A DNA stretch of 54,307 bases from Candidatus Poribacteria bacterium. GTDB lineage: Bacteria > Poribacteria > WGA-4E > GCA-2687025. This document shows positions 16,065 through 26,446 of the stretch, piece after piece. Within the stretch, counting starts at the first letter, position 1, and every line of letters begins with the position of its first letter. The stretch covers positions 1-54,307 of the forward strand of contig VGLH01000010.1 in NCBI GenBank assembly GCA_016866785.1, in the 5' to 3' direction. The notes beneath the pieces were generated by a model. That model worked only from the letters and a program-made list of their open reading frames with translations. It did no database searches and was not told the DNA's origin. A program made the position numbers and the translations under genes.

Positions 16065-17762
16065 ATGAACTCGACCTGTCCCGTCAGCGTCGATGCCGCA
16101 GGGGTCCGATGGGGGCGCGTATCGTCGCGCATGCTGACGGATCGGTTCCCGCATCTGCGGTCGATACGCCTTGCCGCCGAAATCCTCGCATTCGCAGACA
16201 GCGACCCAAACGGCGACGAATACCTCTCCGTCCTGTTGAGCTCCGAATCCGTGGGTTCTGTTCGGACCTGGTACCTGCGGGGCGACGAACACCACGCCAA
16301 CGCGTTCTACGACATCTCGCCGATGCTCCGCGACGCGACGGACTCGCCCGCGTCGCGCCGCGAACTGGGGATGCGTCTGCGCGGGAGGTCGTTGGTGGGG
16401 TTGGCGTCCGTACCGACGCGTGTCGATTGGCTCAGCCCCGATCTGACCGATGCTGTGCTGTCCTTTGTACCCGAAGATGCGGACGGCGTGGTCCTCGCGA
16501 GCGACTTGGCTCCTCGTGACGATCCCGACGGGCTCTCTGTGCCGTGGGGTTCCCCGACCGAACGTTGCTGGGCGGAACTCGGCAGCGCGTCCGAGGTGGT
16601 GTTGCCCTGGGTGTTTGCATCCGGGGAACCGACGGTGCGGGCGCGGCTGCGGTTGCTTCGGGCTGTGCGTGAGGCGACTCGCGTGTCGCTGCATCGACTG
16701 CGCCAAGCGTTGGAGCCGAGGCAGTTGGGCGTTGAGTTGGCGATCTGGCGTAGCTCGCCGTGGACGCCGTCCGCAGTGTCGTTGACCGCACAGCGCGTGA
16801 CCCCGGTGCTCCAGGACCGAGCGTCGTCGCACCGTGGCGGGAGGTCCACGTCGCGCACCGTCGCGCTCTACGAAGGGCTGACGGCACGCCTCGTGGGCGG
16901 CGTCATGCGGTTCCACCGCGACGGCGCGGGCCCTCTCGCGCCTGCGCCTCTCGCCGCTGTCGCGATGGGCGCGACGGAAGCCGTTGCCCCGCTGGAAGCA
17001 CAGCCCATCGCTGACGTGCTCGTCATCGCGCCGCGATCCAACGAGTGGGCGCACGCCGAGGACGGAGCCGGTACCGACTACCGGGCGTGGGTGGGCTCTG
17101 CCATCCGTCGCTTGGAGGATCTCGGAGTCCCGTTTATCGTCGCAGACGAACCCGATGCAGCGTCGCTCCTCGACCGGGCTCGGTTTCGCGCGGTTCTGGT
17201 CTGCCCGTGCCGAACCGTATCGCGCGACACGCTGGGAACGCTCCAAACGGCTCGGAAACGCGGTTCCGTCGTCGTGGTTTGCGAGCCAGCGCCCTACCTG
17301 TGCGACGGCGAGCGCTCCGGCGAGTTGGAGCGATGCCTATCCCGTCGGTGGCTGCGGCGCGTGGACTTGCGTGACCCAGCGGACGATGCGCGCTTTGCGG
17401 CGGCGCTGCGCAGGGCTCGGACGGGACCGGTCGTCGAGTGTTACGAGCCGGACACAGGAAACCGTGTGCGCCCGTGCAGACGTTTGGCACTCATCGCTGC
17501 CACGGAAGCCCACGTGTCGATCCAGATCGAGCGTGCGTCTCAGGGCGATGTCATCGCGGAGTTCGCCGGGACGGGCGCGCTGGATCGGTGGGGGTCAGGT
17601 CGATGGGAGACGGTCGATTCGTGGGTAGCGGACGGTTCCACGTTCACTTGGTTCCGCCCCGACGCCGACACGGCGAGCGCGTACCGCTTCCACCTCGAGG
17701 GTTCGTTGGGCGAGGGGATGAAAAGGCTGCCGTTGCCGGCAGCCCAGGATAAGGAGGTTTAG
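16065..17762 (+). CDS. Unknown protein with a possible GATase1-like domain
   Basis: A 565-residue protein that I do not recognise as a whole. Residues about 300-410 follow the pattern of the class I glutamine-amidotransferase-like domain found in beta-galactosidase-type proteins (ADVLVIAPRSNEWAH, then RFRAVLVCPCRTVSRDTLGT, then KRGSVVVVCEP). The N-terminal 280 residues are rich in Arg, Ser and Val with no signal peptide. The C-terminal part (ATEAHVSIQIERASQGDVIA, WVADGSTFTWFRPD) looks like a beta-sandwich. The start lies 4 nt after the stop of the Crp-like gene, which suggests coupled expression. The coding sequence is long, GC-rich and uninterrupted. Function unknown. Confidence 0.7.
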   Translation: MNSTCPVSVDAAGVRWGRVSSRMLTDRFPHLRSIRLAAEILAFADSDPNGDEYLSVLLSSESVGSVRTWYLRGDEHHANAFYDISPMLRDATDSPASRRELGMRLRGRSLVGLASVPTRVDWLSPDLTDAVLSFVPEDADGVVLASDLAPRDDPDGLSVPWGSPTERCWAELGSASEVVLPWVFASGEPTVRARLRLLRAVREATRVSLHRLRQALEPRQLGVELAIWRSSPWTPSAVSLTAQRVTPVLQDRASSHRGGRSTSRTVALYEGLTARLVGGVMRFHRDGAGPLAPAPLAAVAMGATEAVAPLEAQPIADVLVIAPRSNEWAHAEDGAGTDYRAWVGSAIRRLEDLGVPFIVADEPDAASLLDRARFRAVLVCPCRTVSRDTLGTLQTARKRGSVVVVCEPAPYLCDGERSGELERCLSRRWLRRVDLRDPADDARFAAALRRARTGPVVECYEPDTGNRVRPCRRLALIAATEAHVSIQIERASQGDVIAEFAGTGALDRWGSGRWETVDSWVADGSTFTWFRPDADTASAYRFHLEGSLGEGMKRLPLPAAQDKEV

Positions 17763-17931
17763 ACTTCTGTTCTCTTGCTGGAAAGGAGGTTAGCAACGAG
17801 ACACCAAAGTCACCGTCAGGATAGTGCACCCGATTTGAGCGCTCGTCACTGATCTATGAAGATTCCGTGAACAACCTAGCCGTTGTCGAGCCTGCCTGCC
17901 CTGTTTCTCGAGTCTGACGAATCGGTGTCGT

Positions 17932-18984
17932 TCATTGGGTTGCGGGCCATTGCTCCTTGGGTATGTTCCTGTACACATCCTCCACAGCATGGAACCCGTC
18001 GCGGATGACGACGTCGTAGAGATTGCTCGCGTCGACCGGCACGGGGTCGAGCAGGATGGATGGCACGTCGATCTTGCCGTTGTTGATCGTCTTATCGGCG
18101 GGAACCGTATCGCCCTTGGCAAGGGCGACCGCCAGCTCGGCGGCTCGGTAGGCGAGGGGTTTCAGTGGCTTGTAGACGGTCATCGTCTGAGTTCCCTCGA
18201 CGATGCGCTGACATGCCGCCTCGTCCGCGTCCTGTCCGCTGACCGCCACCTTTCCCGCCAGCCCCTGAGCCCGCAGGGCTTCGACCGCTCCACCGGCAGT
18301 GCCGTCGTTCGAGGCGACAATCGCGTCGATTCGGTTCTTGTTCGCGGTCAGGGCGTTTTCCACGTGCTTGAGCGCGACGTTCGTGTCCCAGTTGTCAGTC
18401 CACTGGTCGCCCACGATCTCGATGGCTCCCGCGTCGATCGCGGGCTGCAGAGCCGCCATCTGTCCCTGGCGCAGAAGCTGCGCGTTGTTGTCGGACGGCG
18501 AGCCGCCCAGCAGGAAGTATCGTCCCTTCGGAACCGACGTCACGATGGAGTCCGCCTGGAGGAACCCAACCCGCTCATTGTCGAACGACACGTAGAGGTC
18601 GAGGTCGCTGTTGCGGATTAGTCGGTCGTAGGCGAGTACCTTCGCGCCTTGCCGATGGGCGGCATCGACGATCTGCGCGGCGGCGACCCCGTCCTGGGCG
18701 ATGACGACGAGGACATCGACGCCTTGCGCCAAGAGGTTCTCAGCCTGCGAGTTCTGCTTCACCGGATCGCTGTCGGCGGACTGCACAAGCACCTCGGCGC
18801 CCAACTCGGTCGCCTTTTCGATGAAGAGGTCGCGGTCTCGCTTCCAGCGCTCGACACGCAACGAGTCCATCGAGAGGCCGATCTTGATCGTCTGAGCCTT
18901 CGGCGTGTCTTGCTTCTTGCACGCTGTCAGCCCTACGAGCAGAACGGCGGCCGCCAAGGCAGCGGTGATGCGCATGCGATTCAC
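17932..18984 (-). CDS. xylF: D-xylose-binding lipoprotein of a sugar ABC transporter
   Basis: A 350-residue periplasmic sugar-binding protein closely matching the XylF pattern: IGLSMDSLRVERWKRDRDLF, ADSDPVKQNSQAENLLAQGV, YVSFDNERVGFLQAD, YFLLGGSPSDNNAQLLRQGQ, ASNDGTAGGAVEAL and VSGQDADEAACQRI. The N-terminus carries a lipobox (LTAC, Cys about 22), so it is a membrane-tethered lipoprotein. The start is a GTG preceded by GGAGGAG at 8 nt, and its first bases overlap the stop of the upstream CsgG-like gene (GTGA). No permease or ATPase gene of the system is nearby; the transmembrane part must be elsewhere or this protein has a sensory role. Confidence 0.9.
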   Translation of the reverse strand: MNRMRITAALAAAVLLVGLTACKKQDTPKAQTIKIGLSMDSLRVERWKRDRDLFIEKATELGAEVLVQSADSDPVKQNSQAENLLAQGVDVLVVIAQDGVAAAQIVDAAHRQGAKVLAYDRLIRNSDLDLYVSFDNERVGFLQADSIVTSVPKGRYFLLGGSPSDNNAQLLRQGQMAALQPAIDAGAIEIVGDQWTDNWDTNVALKHVENALTANKNRIDAIVASNDGTAGGAVEALRAQGLAGKVAVSGQDADEAACQRIVEGTQTMTVYKPLKPLAYRAAELAVALAKGDTVPADKTINNGKIDVPSILLDPVPVDASNLYDVVIRDGFHAVEDVYRNIPKEQWPATQ

Positions 18985-20225
18985 GGGCGTGACTCCTCCG
19001 GTGCGGGTGAGCCCGTCGGTTCGGGCTGCGGCGGGATCGTCTTGACGATGTCGCCGACACGTGCCTCGCCCGATGCGACGCGGGTTCTTGAGAGCTTCGG
19101 GCGAAGCACCTCGACGACGTCCAGGCTGCCGATCTCGGTCTCGAATGTGCCCAGCACTTCGCCCGTGTCGATGTCTCGGATCTCCTCGCCAGGCCGAAGC
19201 AACCGGAGGCGATCACCGGGCCGCAGTCCGGCAGCGGTTCCCAGGTTCACATAGAACTCGGTTGAGTTCTCCGGGTTGAGGATCACCTTGCCGATGCTCT
19301 CCGCCGCGTCGGCAGGCGGCGTGACCTCCTCGAGCGACGGTCCGATCTGATCGCGCATCCGGGCGACGAAGCCGGTCATCACCTCCTGGGTGACCTGCCC
19401 GAGGAGCGTCTGGCGGAAGTTCGGCGGCCCGTCCTCGACGCGCGGCGCATCCCACCCTGGCGTGCCGAACTTCACGTGCTCGAGAACTTCGTGACGCACT
19501 ACCGGTGGCACTTTGCCCGGCGATATGATCTCCTGGCTCCCTACGAGGGCTCTGGCGCCATCGTCGGATACGCTCGCCTGCAGGGGCCCGGATCGAAACG
19601 TCCCGCCCTGGTAGTTCTCTGACTTCTCCACGTTCGCCGCGAATGCCTCGTCGCCGGTGACGCCGTAGACCACGAATTCTGTCGATACACTGGCTCGGTA
19701 GAAGTTCGCCGCTGCGCCGACTGAAGTCGAGAGGCTTCCGCCGCCTGAGATGACGGCGGCTGCTCCAGACCCCGAGATGTCCCTCTCGATGATCCCTCGG
19801 GCGCGCTCCTGCCGGAACTTGCGGATCGTCGCGGTGACCAGCACGCTGGCTCGCACCTTGTCGGCGACGGACAGACGCACGTCCTTTCGCCGCAGGTCTC
19901 GCTTGGAGACGCCGAGCTCGGCGAACGCGACCATCACCTCGTCGGGCGTCACGATTTCATAGCCGGGCGAATCCTGGATCGTCGTCACGAACAGGTCGCG
20001 GAACCCGACCTCGAGGTTCCAGTCTTCGCGCTGCTTCTTCGTCTTGCCGAAGAGTCGCCCGAGGGGCCCGAGCGGTATGAATCCGCATCCGGCTGGCGAG
20101 TCAAAGCCGGAGTCATCCTCGAAGTAGAGGATCGCGACGCGCTTGCCTTGGGCGGAGGCTGGGAGAGCGGACAGACACCAGACGATCAGCAGGAGCCCGC
20201 CGACGATGCGCACCGATAGCCGCAT
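18981..20225 (-). CDS. Secreted CsgG-like protein with FlgT-like C-terminal domain
   Basis: A 414-residue exported protein. Residues 1-25 are a signal peptide (IVGGLLLIVWCLSALPASAQG). The following domain (KRVAILYFEDDSGFDS, GFRDLFVTTIQDSPGYEIVT, PDEVMVAFAELG) matches the CsgG/HfaB and TolB-N-like pattern of outer-membrane-associated secretion proteins. The C-terminal 100 residues (GKVILNPENSTEFYVNLGTA, GLRPGDRLRLLRPGE, ARVGDIVKTIPP) resemble the FlgT C-terminal beta domain. No lipobox Cys follows the signal peptide, unlike CsgG itself. GGAAGG lies 7 nt before the ATG; a longer frame exists but lacks an SD. It overlaps xylF by 4 nt. Confidence 0.65.
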   Translation of the reverse strand: MRLSVRIVGGLLLIVWCLSALPASAQGKRVAILYFEDDSGFDSPAGCGFIPLGPLGRLFGKTKKQREDWNLEVGFRDLFVTTIQDSPGYEIVTPDEVMVAFAELGVSKRDLRRKDVRLSVADKVRASVLVTATIRKFRQERARGIIERDISGSGAAAVISGGGSLSTSVGAAANFYRASVSTEFVVYGVTGDEAFAANVEKSENYQGGTFRSGPLQASVSDDGARALVGSQEIISPGKVPPVVRHEVLEHVKFGTPGWDAPRVEDGPPNFRQTLLGQVTQEVMTGFVARMRDQIGPSLEEVTPPADAAESIGKVILNPENSTEFYVNLGTAAGLRPGDRLRLLRPGEEIRDIDTGEVLGTFETEIGSLDVVEVLRPKLSRTRVASGEARVGDIVKTIPPQPEPTGSPAPEESRP

Positions 20226-20270
20226 GGGGGAGCCTTCCACGCTTCGATCCGTTCCGGCGGACACAGGCGG

Positions 20271-20299
20271 ATTCTAGGAGCGGGGTCGGGAACTGTCAA
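20271..20299 (-). promoter_or_regulatory. Near-consensus sigma-70 promoter of the CsgG-like/xylF operon
   Basis: On the minus strand: TTGACA, exactly 17 nt, TAGAAT. Transcription would start near 20264, about 40 nt before the CsgG-like ATG. It lies back-to-back with the plus-strand promoter. Confidence 0.8.
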
Positions 20300-20311
20300 G
20301 GCGACGCTCCG

Positions 20312-20340
20312 TTGATGGGCGCGAACCCCGGTGATAGACT
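20312..20340 (+). promoter_or_regulatory. Sigma-70 promoter of the DUF6785-like gene
   Basis: TTGATG, 17 nt, TAGACT. The predicted start near 20347 makes the ATG at 20312 impossible and favours the ATG at 20384. Confidence 0.7.
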
Positions 20341-20383
20341 TCGCCGCGACATGGCATCCCTCCTTCCAGGATCTCGCGACCCG

Positions 20384-22324
20384 ATGCAGGTTCATGTCAC
20401 CAAGGCGACACCCGAACGCCGTACGACATGGCGCGCCATAGCCATCGGGGCGGTCCTCATCTTCCCCAACGCCTACTGGATCATGCAGGTCGAAGGCGTC
20501 TGGAACACGGGTCACTCGACGTGCCTTTCGCTGATGTGGCACGTCGTCGTGAACCTGCTGGTTCTCATGGTGGGGAACCTCGCACTCAAGCGATATCTGC
20601 CGCGCTTCGCATTGACGGATGCGGAACTGCTGACCGTCTACGCGATGCTGACTCTCGCGGGCGCAGTTGCCGGGCGCGACTCGTACCAGATCCTCGTGCC
20701 GGTGATGGGATGGGCGTTCCGATACGCCACGCCGGAAAACGAATGGGCGACCGTCATCCATCGGCTCCTGCCCACCGGGATGACAGTGCGCGATCCTGAG
20801 ACGCTTGTCGGGTTGTTCGACGGCGAGTCGACGCTCTTCACACGCGAGCATATGGCGGCGCTTTGGCTGCCCGTAGCCTTGTGGACGCTGTTCATCGGTC
20901 TGCTGGCGTGGACGCTTCTCTGCGCCAATGTGCTGATCCGACGTCAGTGGACACAGCGGGAGCGGCTCAGCTATCCCATCATCCAGCTTCCGTTGGCGAT
21001 CATCGAGGACGGGGGCAGCACGCGGTTCTTCCGGAACCGGCTCCTGTGGCTGGGCGTCGCCGTCGGTGGAGGTATCGACCTGCTGAACGGTCTGCACTAC
21101 CTCTTCCCCTACGTGCCCGGCGTGCCGGTGACCTACCTCGACCACGACCTGGGACGCCTCTTCATCAGCAAGCCTTGGAATGCCGTCGGCAACGTGCCGT
21201 TCCCGATGTACCCGTTCGCCATCGCCTTGGGGTTCTTCCTGCCTCTCGACCTGGCGTTCTCGACGTGGTTCTTCTATGTGGTGCGCAAGGCTCAGCAGGT
21301 GCTGGCGGCTACAGTCGGTCTGCGGTTCCTCCCGGGGTTCCCTTATCTGAACCAGCAATCGACCGGCGCATGGCTGGGCGTCTTCTTCGTCGTGACGTGG
21401 CTTGGAAGGGGGCAGATCCGCGACGTGATCCGCCGCGTGTTCCACGGCGACCTGTCCGTCGACGATAGCGACGAACCGATGCGCTACCGAACAGCCGTCG
21501 TCGGGCTCGCCGGAGGGCTGCTGGCGCTGGGCGTCTTCACGGTTCGGATGGGAATGCAGCCGTGGGTCGTGCCGGTGTTCTTCGGCATCTGGATGATGCT
21601 ATCCGTGGCGATCACGCGCGCTCGCGCAGAACTGGGCCCGCCGACCCACGAGCTCGTCGGCATGAACCCCGGCAACATGCTCGTCGACATGCTCGGCACG
21701 CGGCACGTCGGAGCCTCGAACCTGGCGGTCTTCCCGCTCTTCTGGTGGTTCGCCGGGCGCGGATACCGTGACCACCTGATGCCCTACCAGTTGGAGAGCC
21801 TCAAGATCGCCGAGGTATCTCGCATCGACGCCCGGCGGCTCAGCGCTGCGATGGTCGCCGCCGTCGTGCTCGGATCCATGGCGGCGTTCTTGGCGCTGAT
21901 GCATCTGTCGTTCAAGACGGGCTTGCGGAACATCCCGATTGGGCATGATTCCAGCGTTTGGCGCACGCTGGAGTTGCGGCTCACAGCGCCGACAGAGCGC
22001 GATCTCGGCGCGACGCTGTTCATGGGTGTTGGCGTCGCCATCACCTTCGGTCTGATGTTTCTGCGAACACGGTTCCTTTGGTGGCCCTTGCATCCCGCCG
22101 GCTACGCGCTGTCGATGAACTTCGGCGTCGACTACATCTGGTCATGCCTCATTTTCAGTTCTGCGGCGAAGCTCATCATTCTGAGGCTGGGCGGCATCAA
22201 GGCGTACCGCCGCGCCATTCCGTTCGCGTTCGGCGTGATCCTCGGCGAGTACGTCGTTGGAGCCGGGTGGAGCCTGCTGGCGGTGATTCTCGAGCGGCGG
22301 ATGTACGATTTCTACTTCGCGTGA
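20384..22324 (+). CDS. Large polytopic membrane protein (DUF6785/DUF6784-like)
   Basis: A protein of 646 residues with about 14 predicted membrane helices, starting near WRAIAIGAVLIFPNAYWIM. It resembles the DUF6785/DUF6784 proteins common in Armatimonadota, Planctomycetota and related genomes; these look transporter-like (oligopeptide-transporter fold is sometimes suggested) but have no known substrate. Notable segments are RRQWTQRERLSYPIIQLPLA, PWNAVGNVPFPMYPFAIALG and ITRARAELGPPTHELVGMNP, the last a typical loop of the family. Start: the ATG at 20384 has AGGA 12 nt upstream and fits the promoter; the in-frame ATG at 20351 lacks an SD and would lie only a few bases from the start point. 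Confidence 0.8.
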   Translation: MQVHVTKATPERRTTWRAIAIGAVLIFPNAYWIMQVEGVWNTGHSTCLSLMWHVVVNLLVLMVGNLALKRYLPRFALTDAELLTVYAMLTLAGAVAGRDSYQILVPVMGWAFRYATPENEWATVIHRLLPTGMTVRDPETLVGLFDGESTLFTREHMAALWLPVALWTLFIGLLAWTLLCANVLIRRQWTQRERLSYPIIQLPLAIIEDGGSTRFFRNRLLWLGVAVGGGIDLLNGLHYLFPYVPGVPVTYLDHDLGRLFISKPWNAVGNVPFPMYPFAIALGFFLPLDLAFSTWFFYVVRKAQQVLAATVGLRFLPGFPYLNQQSTGAWLGVFFVVTWLGRGQIRDVIRRVFHGDLSVDDSDEPMRYRTAVVGLAGGLLALGVFTVRMGMQPWVVPVFFGIWMMLSVAITRARAELGPPTHELVGMNPGNMLVDMLGTRHVGASNLAVFPLFWWFAGRGYRDHLMPYQLESLKIAEVSRIDARRLSAAMVAAVVLGSMAAFLALMHLSFKTGLRNIPIGHDSSVWRTLELRLTAPTERDLGATLFMGVGVAITFGLMFLRTRFLWWPLHPAGYALSMNFGVDYIWSCLIFSSAAKLIILRLGGIKAYRRAIPFAFGVILGEYVVGAGWSLLAVILERRMYDFYFA

Positions 22325-22338
22325 TCCCGTCGGGGCAC

Positions 22339-22365
22339 AAAAAACGGGGCGGCATGAGCCGCCCC
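22339..22365 (-). terminator. Intrinsic terminator of the glnA-glnB-porin transcript
   Basis: On the minus strand an 8-bp stem GGGGCGGC/GCCGCCCC with a four-base loop is followed by GTTTTTTG. It lies 34 nt past the porin stop. Because the stem is symmetrical it may also stop the convergent DUF6785-like transcript, though that side lacks a T-run. Confidence 0.9.
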
Positions 22366-22398
22366 ATCAAGGATCACGATTGTCAGAAACGGCGTGCG

Positions 22399-23466
22399 TC
22401 AGAACGACTGCACGAACTGCACGGCTCCCACCATCTGCGAGCTCGACGCGAGCCCGTCCGCGTCGATGAACACGTCCTCGTCGGACGTGTCGAGCCGCGC
22501 CTCGACGCGAAGCCGCGTCGTGTCGGACAGGCTGTACGCGCCGCAGGCTGAAACGCTGATGAGTGTCTGAGCCGTGCCGGTGCGGAAGCCGTCCTCGTCC
22601 TTGAACCACTCACCGCGCGCCGAGAGCGTCACCTTGTCGCTCAGAGCGAAGACCGGCTGGAGCCCGGCGCCCATCCACGTGACGGACTCGTCGGCGACGT
22701 CCTCGGCTCCGTAGTTGCCCTGGAAGCCGATGCTCAGCGAGTCGGTGGCGTCGGCGCTGCCCGTGAAGTCGATGCTCAGGCGCTCACTGTCGCCGCCTTC
22801 CTTGCCGAACGTGCCGGACAAGCCCCACGACAGATACCCGTAGTCGCCGCCGAGCCGTGCGAGCAGCGTCTTGTGCGGCTCGGTGCTGACGAGGCGATCC
22901 CAGCCATTGGCGACGCCTGCACGAGCCTCGAACTGCTCGCCGATGGGAATCGCGGCGAACGCGCCGACATGGTAGATCGGCTCGGCATACGTGTAGAGCA
23001 GCCCATGCGTGATGACGGGGTTGTCGGGCGACTCGATGAGGTCGATGCCCTCGAAGGTCACGAACTTGCCCACAGTCACGCTGGCACTGCCGAAACCGTA
23101 CGAGGCGTAGGCTTCCTGGATGTCGAACAGGCTGCCGCCCGAGTTCACCTCGGCGATTCTGCCGGCGTCGATTTCGACGGTGTAGCTTGCGGCCCCGGAC
23201 GCGCCGGAGGCAACCACATGCGCTGCGCCCAGGTAGAAGCTCATCGCGTCCGTGTAGTACGGGAAGTATGTATTCGCTGGGAGCGTTCCACCGGCGCCGT
23301 CGTCAACGGACGGCGGGTTCGCCACGTTGGCGACGAACGTTGTGTCGACGTAGCCGGACACGGACAGCCCATCCGCAGCACCATCGTCCATCTCGGCATC
23401 GTCTGCGATGGCCGTCGATGCCAGAAGACAACACGCAATACCTATCAGTACGAACGATCGGAACAT
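22399..23466 (-). CDS. Outer-membrane beta-barrel porin (OmpL/BBP2-like)
   Basis: A 355-residue outer-membrane protein. Residues 1-21 form a signal peptide (MFRSFVLIGIACCLLASTAI). The mature part follows the putative beta-barrel porin-2 (BBP2, OmpL-like) pattern: LSVSGYVDTTFVANV near the N-terminus, then alternating strands such as FDIQEAYASYGF, ASVTVGKFVTFEGIDLIESP, EPIYHVGAFAAIPIGEQFE and a terminal strand ending in QFVQSF, with the C-terminal Phe typical of barrel proteins. AAAGGG precedes the ATG. It is 49 nt downstream of glnB, so it may belong to the nitrogen-regulated transcript and could serve uptake of a nitrogenous nutrient (inference from position only). Confidence 0.85.
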   Translation of the reverse strand: MFRSFVLIGIACCLLASTAIADDAEMDDGAADGLSVSGYVDTTFVANVANPPSVDDGAGGTLPANTYFPYYTDAMSFYLGAAHVVASGASGAASYTVEIDAGRIAEVNSGGSLFDIQEAYASYGFGSASVTVGKFVTFEGIDLIESPDNPVITHGLLYTYAEPIYHVGAFAAIPIGEQFEARAGVANGWDRLVSTEPHKTLLARLGGDYGYLSWGLSGTFGKEGGDSERLSIDFTGSADATDSLSIGFQGNYGAEDVADESVTWMGAGLQPVFALSDKVTLSARGEWFKDEDGFRTGTAQTLISVSACGAYSLSDTTRLRVEARLDTSDEDVFIDADGLASSSQMVGAVQFVQSF

Positions 23467-23515
23467 CAGAAACCCTTTCTGTCACCACAGGACTCCGCCG
23501 CGAGGCTCCCATGTG

Positions 23516-25394
<1,879 letters not shown>

Positions 25395-25492
25395 TCTGAG
25401 TGATCCTCCTGAGTGGACGTCACGGGAACGTCACGTTCGCGCCGAAACCCGACGGGCCCCGCCGAGGGCTTCTGCCGCCACACCGAGCCAAC

Positions 25493-25508
25493 AGCAAGGA
25501 TTATGCCA
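25493..25508 (-). promoter_or_regulatory. Sigma-54 promoter, glnA-proximal copy
   Basis: On the minus strand TGGCAT-AATCC-TTGCT. GG and GC are separated by 10 nt as required for the -24/-12 elements. Transcription would begin near 25484, about 90 nt before the glnA start. Confidence 0.85.
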
Positions 25509-25514
25509 CGAGGC

Positions 25515-25530
25515 AGCAAGGATTGTGCCA
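25515..25530 (-). promoter_or_regulatory. Sigma-54 promoter, glnA-distal copy (consensus)
   Basis: On the minus strand TGGCAC-AATCC-TTGCT, an exact match to the TGGCAC-N5-TTGC consensus with GG-N10-GC spacing. Located 22 bp upstream of the proximal copy. No convincing NtrC dyad was found upstream by eye. Confidence 0.88.
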
Positions 25531-25677
25531 CGAAGTGGTCGCCTGCCGCGCGATATTCGACGAGCGGCGATCAGCGCTCACGCCGGCTGTGACTCGGGAC
25601 CACGGACGTCGTGCCGCGTCATGCCTGTTTTTTCGGCAATGTTGTGCTGAATCCGTACGCACGAGTCGGCAGAACCT

Positions 25678-26241
25678 CTAGCGCTCTACTTTGGGCAGCG
25701 TCACGCCGACCTGTCGTTGGTACTTCCCTCCCTTGTCGCGGTAGGACACTTCGCACGGCTCGTCTGACTGGAGAAAGAGCGCCTGTCCCACGCCCTCGTT
25801 GGCGTAGATGATCGCCGGGAGGGGCGTCGTGTTGGAGATCTCGAGCGTGGCGTATCCCTCCCACTCCGGCTCGAACGGCGTGACGTTGAGGATGATCCCG
25901 CAGCGGGCGTAGGTCGACTTCCCGAGGCAGATCACCAGAACATCGCGCGGAATGCGCCAGTACTCGACCGTGCGCGCCAGGGCGAACGAGTTCGGCGGAA
26001 CGATGCACGAATCCGCCTTGATATCGACGAATGCCTCGCTCTTGAACGCCTTGGGATCGATGACGGTCGAGTGGACGTTGGTGAAGACCTTCCACTCGTC
26101 GGCGACGCGGAAGTCATACCCGTAGGACGAGACGCCGTAGCTGATGCACCCGCCGGTGCGCACCTGAGAGGGCTCGAACGGCTCGATCATCCCGTGGTTG
26201 CGAGCCATCCGGTGGATCCAACGGTCGGACTTGATTGCCAT
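25678..26241 (-). CDS. dcd: dCTP deaminase
   Basis: A 187-residue nucleotide-metabolism enzyme that deaminates dCTP to dUTP on the way to dTMP. The family core is clear: [59 protein letters not shown] and a C-terminal [11 protein letters not shown] tail that closes over the substrate. Whether it is mono- or bifunctional (dCTP deaminase/dUTPase) cannot be told from this reading. AGAGGA lies 6 nt before the ATG at MAIKSDRW; the frame extends upstream but without an SD. It is upstream of glnA on the same strand but separated by 283 nt holding the sigma-54 promoters. Confidence 0.95.
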   Translation of the reverse strand: MAIKSDRWIHRMARNHGMIEPFEPSQVRTGGCISYGVSSYGYDFRVADEWKVFTNVHSTVIDPKAFKSEAFVDIKADSCIVPPNSFALARTVEYWRIPRDVLVICLGKSTYARCGIILNVTPFEPEWEGYATLEISNTTPLPAIIYANEGVGQALFLQSDEPCEVSYRDKGGKYQRQVGVTLPKVER

Positions 26242-26373
26242 GCCATTCCTCTGACATTGCGTGTTACTGGTTCCACAATGAGACAAGGTCATGCCGAGCG
26301 AAGGACGACATCCACTCGTTGCCACACGGAAGCGGTGTGATGATGCGAGGCATGTTCACGCTGGTGCACAACG

Positions 26374-26418
26374 GAGGCTCCGGGGCGGCGTTCGCAACGG
26401 ACGCCCAGCCGGAGCCTC
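26374..26418 (-). terminator. Long stem-loop after the NHL gene, possible terminator
   Basis: A perfect 10-bp inverted repeat GAGGCTCCGG/CCGGAGCCTC encloses a second stem GGCGT/ACGCC. It starts 29 nt past the NHL-gene stop. There is no T-run, so termination strength is uncertain. Confidence 0.5.
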
Positions 26419-26446
26419 ACGCCGTGGTCGAGCCCGGTTCGTTCGC

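Larger units (their letters stand above)
25492..25535 (-). repeat. Tandem 22-bp repeat carrying two sigma-54 sites
   Basis: Two adjacent 22-bp copies, differing at two positions, each read on the minus strand as a sigma-54 promoter. The 22-bp period is close to two helical turns, so both copies face the same side of the DNA. Confidence 0.9.

Noticed and set aside
25492-25535. Two-unit repeat as a minimal CRISPR or satellite
   Set aside because: The units are directly adjacent with no spacers and each is a complete sigma-54 promoter; no cas genes are nearby.
25540-25680. NtrC enhancer sites upstream of the glnA promoters
   Set aside because: Only weak partial dyads such as GCACGACGTCCGTGG were seen, not close to the TGCACC-N5-GGTGCA consensus.
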